Part shown: positions 62,899 to 64,000 of the stretch, piece by piece
Layout: each line of letters opens with the position of its first letter
How positions within the stretch are numbered: the first letter of the stretch is position 1
Assembly: GCF_014655715.1 (NCBI RefSeq)
Contig: NZ_BNBM01000023.1
Coordinates: 1 to 64,000, forward strand
Length of the DNA stretch: 64,000 bases
Origin: Streptomyces lanatus
Lineage (GTDB): Bacteria; Actinomycetota; Actinomycetes; Streptomycetales; Streptomycetaceae
Direction of reading: 5' to 3'
Position numbers and translations under genes: made by a program
The notes under the pieces: generated by a model
Databases searched by the model: none
What the model was told of the DNA's origin: nothing
What the model saw: only the letters and a program-made list of their open reading frames with translations

Positions 62899-63171
62899 AT
62901 GTCAGTGCAGACGCAGGCCGCCGTCATACGCGGCAAGGGCGCCGTCGAACTGGAGGACGTCCTCGTCCGGAACCCGGGCGCCGACGAGGTCCTCGTGCGC
63001 ATCGAGTCGTCCGGCATCTGCCGCACCGACCTCGAGTCCCTGCCGTTGGTCGCCGGCGCCCTCGCCGTCGCCAGCGGACCCACGCGCGTCATGGCCCTGC
63101 CCGCCGTCGAGCAGTTGCTCGACCGTGTCGGCCTCGGCCTGGTCGACGACGACCAGGGTGGCAGCGCGTGA
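62899..63171 (+). pseudogene. Alcohol dehydrogenase N-terminus fused to a phage-type gene tail
   Basis: The first 48 codons read like a zinc-dependent alcohol dehydrogenase (VELEDVLVRNPGADEVLVRI then GICRTDLE, containing the first zinc Cys). After that the sequence switches to VMALPAVEQLLDRVGLGLVD, the tail of an unrelated small gene that leads into a phage-type protein by a GTGA overlap. A deletion has joined the two. Confidence 0.55.
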
Positions 63172-63437
63172 CCCAACCGCCCCCACTCGAGTCGGTCGCC
63201 GTCGAGCCGGAGAAGCTACGCGGCACCATGGCCGAAGGGTTCGCCCGAGTCGACGGCTCCCTCGCCCTGCTCATCCCGCGCGGCGACCAGACCGACCGGC
63301 GGCTCGCCGACCACGAACTACGCCTCGACATCCCTCGAACGCGCCCGATGGCCCCTTCCCTCCGTCGCCGCGCTGGTCGCCGTTCTCGGCCTCCCCCTGT
63401 CCATCTGGCAGTTCTCCGCCCCGGGGCGTACGCGTAG
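63168..63437 (+). pseudogene. Frameshifted phage-type small membrane protein
   Basis: GTG 63168 begins TQPPPLESVAVEPEKLRGTM, AEGFARVDGSLALLIPRGDQ, typical of small actinophage proteins. After a frame change near 63331 the expected C-terminus follows in another frame: SLERARWPLPSVAALVAVLG, LPLSIWQFSAPGR, with one membrane segment. As written, the frame runs to 63437 without the membrane helix. Confidence 0.45.
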
Positions 63438-63489
63438 CCTGCCGGACCCGCCCGTGCCTGCTTCGCCTGGACCAAGGCCCGCATCTCGC

Positions 63490-63567
63490 TGCGGCACCCA
63501 GCCCCTCCAGGACCGAAAACATGTGCCTTTCCACGGTCCTGACCGACAGCACCAGTTCCTCGGCCAC
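63490..63567 (-). pseudogene. LuxR-type HTH remnant
   Basis: MAEELVLSVRTVERHMFSVL, EGLGAA is the recognition helix of a LuxR/NarL DNA-binding domain. Nothing else of the regulator is recognisable. Confidence 0.4.
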
Positions 63568-63623
63568 GGCGAGGCCGTGACGGCGCCAGCGGTGCCGGAC
63601 CGTGGCCCGCTGGTGCTGGCCCG

Positions 63624-63919
63624 CCGGACATCACCCGCGCCTGCGATCTCGCCCGCGCCTACGCCGACCTGGTCCGCCACCAGCGCGGATACCTCCTGCT
63701 GGAGTGGATCCGGCAGGCTGAACAGGACGCGCCCAAGCCGATGAAGGGCTTCGCCGGCCTCCTCCGTCAGGACCTCGACGCCGTCACCGCCGGACTCACC
63801 CTGCCCGGGAGCTCCGAGGTGGTCGAAGGCCATGTGAACCGGGTGAAACACTCAAGAGAGCCATGTACGGCCGCGCCTCGTTCGAACTCCTGCGAACCCG
63901 CATCCTCACCCAGCCGTGA
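63624..63919 (+). pseudogene. C-terminal fragment of an ISL3 transposase
   Basis: PDITRACDLARAYADLVRHQ, RGYLLLEWIRQAEQDAPKPM, LRQDLDAVTAGLTLP, VVEGHVNRVK, then after a one-base loss at about 63848 LKRAMYGRASFELLRTRILT and a natural TGA at 63917-63919. This is the end of the ISL3 DDE transposase with its final Glu region (VVEGHVNR). Upstream catalytic parts are missing. Confidence 0.65.
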
Positions 63920-64000
63920 TGCTCCGGCGGCGATCGTGGTAGGCAAGGCGGATGTTTGGGCGACTTCCTCTCGATGAGCAACTCAACGGCTTACGCTCCG

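Noticed and set aside
1..64000. CRISPR arrays, tRNA and rRNA genes
   Set aside because: No regularly spaced repeats and no tRNA-like cloverleaf sequences were noticed; the Tn7-like module therefore gives no sign of being CRISPR-guided within this window.

Overview
The window is high-GC actinobacterial DNA, almost certainly Streptomyces or a close relative: codon third positions are G/C, GTG starts are frequent, and GTGA/ATGA start-stop overlaps are common. It carries a telomere-maintenance pair (tap-tpg, 40.1-42.9 kb) and a second solo tpg (43.2 kb). These belong to linear Streptomyces chromosomes or plasmids, so this is most likely a chromosome arm or a linear plasmid. The many transposition genes, gene fragments and defence-type genes fit such an accessory arm.

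Layout. 0-10 kb: a secreted NucA/NucB-type nuclease, two small Streptomyces-type conserved proteins, a membrane-anchored NACHT NTPase, a methyltransferase, then IS and gene debris. This debris includes a frameshifted transposase and a 411-bp element with 19-bp terminal inverted repeats that encloses one small ORF. 10-15 kb: two translationally coupled DEAD/DEAH helicases with helicase-associated (HA) repeats. 15-21.7 kb: a Tn7-like transposition module reading tniQ-tniQ-tnsA-like-tnsB-tnsC, in which the TnsA-like protein appears to have lost its catalytic residues. 22-40 kb: a defence-like island with a restriction-endonuclease-NACHT fusion, an XRE-ImmA/IrrE regulator coupled to a TIM-barrel/TGT-like protein, an HTH-plus-partner pair with a palindromic operator, a 1100-aa helical protein, an HNH-NTPase fusion, an HA-domain remnant, a Shedu (SduA) nuclease and an AlbA_2/Schlafen-type protein.

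40-49 kb: tap-tpg, tpg2, and a second, differently built Mu/Tn7-like transposition operon on the minus strand. That operon has an ATPase whose N-terminus copies the DNA-binding domains of the transposase encoded next to it, then the DDE transposase, a second ATPase and a degenerate ATPase/recombinase-like protein. 49-54.9 kb: small secreted and membrane proteins, a truncated HNH nuclease, a MerR regulator fused to a mycothiol-dependent-isomerase-like domain, and a decayed tyrosine recombinase with its coupled small HTH partner. 55-59.6 kb: a response regulator, a histidine kinase and an MMPL exporter. A roughly 95-bp sequence is repeated three times at the 3' end of the kinase gene, and a perfect bidirectional terminator follows it. 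59.8-64 kb: mostly fragments (recombinase C-terminus, VOC protein, alcohol dehydrogenase N-terminus, phage-type membrane protein, LuxR HTH, ISL3 transposase) around an intact TetR regulator and an SDR gene with matching palindromic operators.

The genes fall into three working groups: telomere replication (tap, tpg, tpg2), two independent multi-protein transposition machines, and a set of predicted anti-phage or nucleic-acid-processing proteins that may be cargo of one of those machines. No CRISPR array, tRNA or rRNA gene was seen. All product names come from reading motifs and recalled family resemblance; no database search was run.
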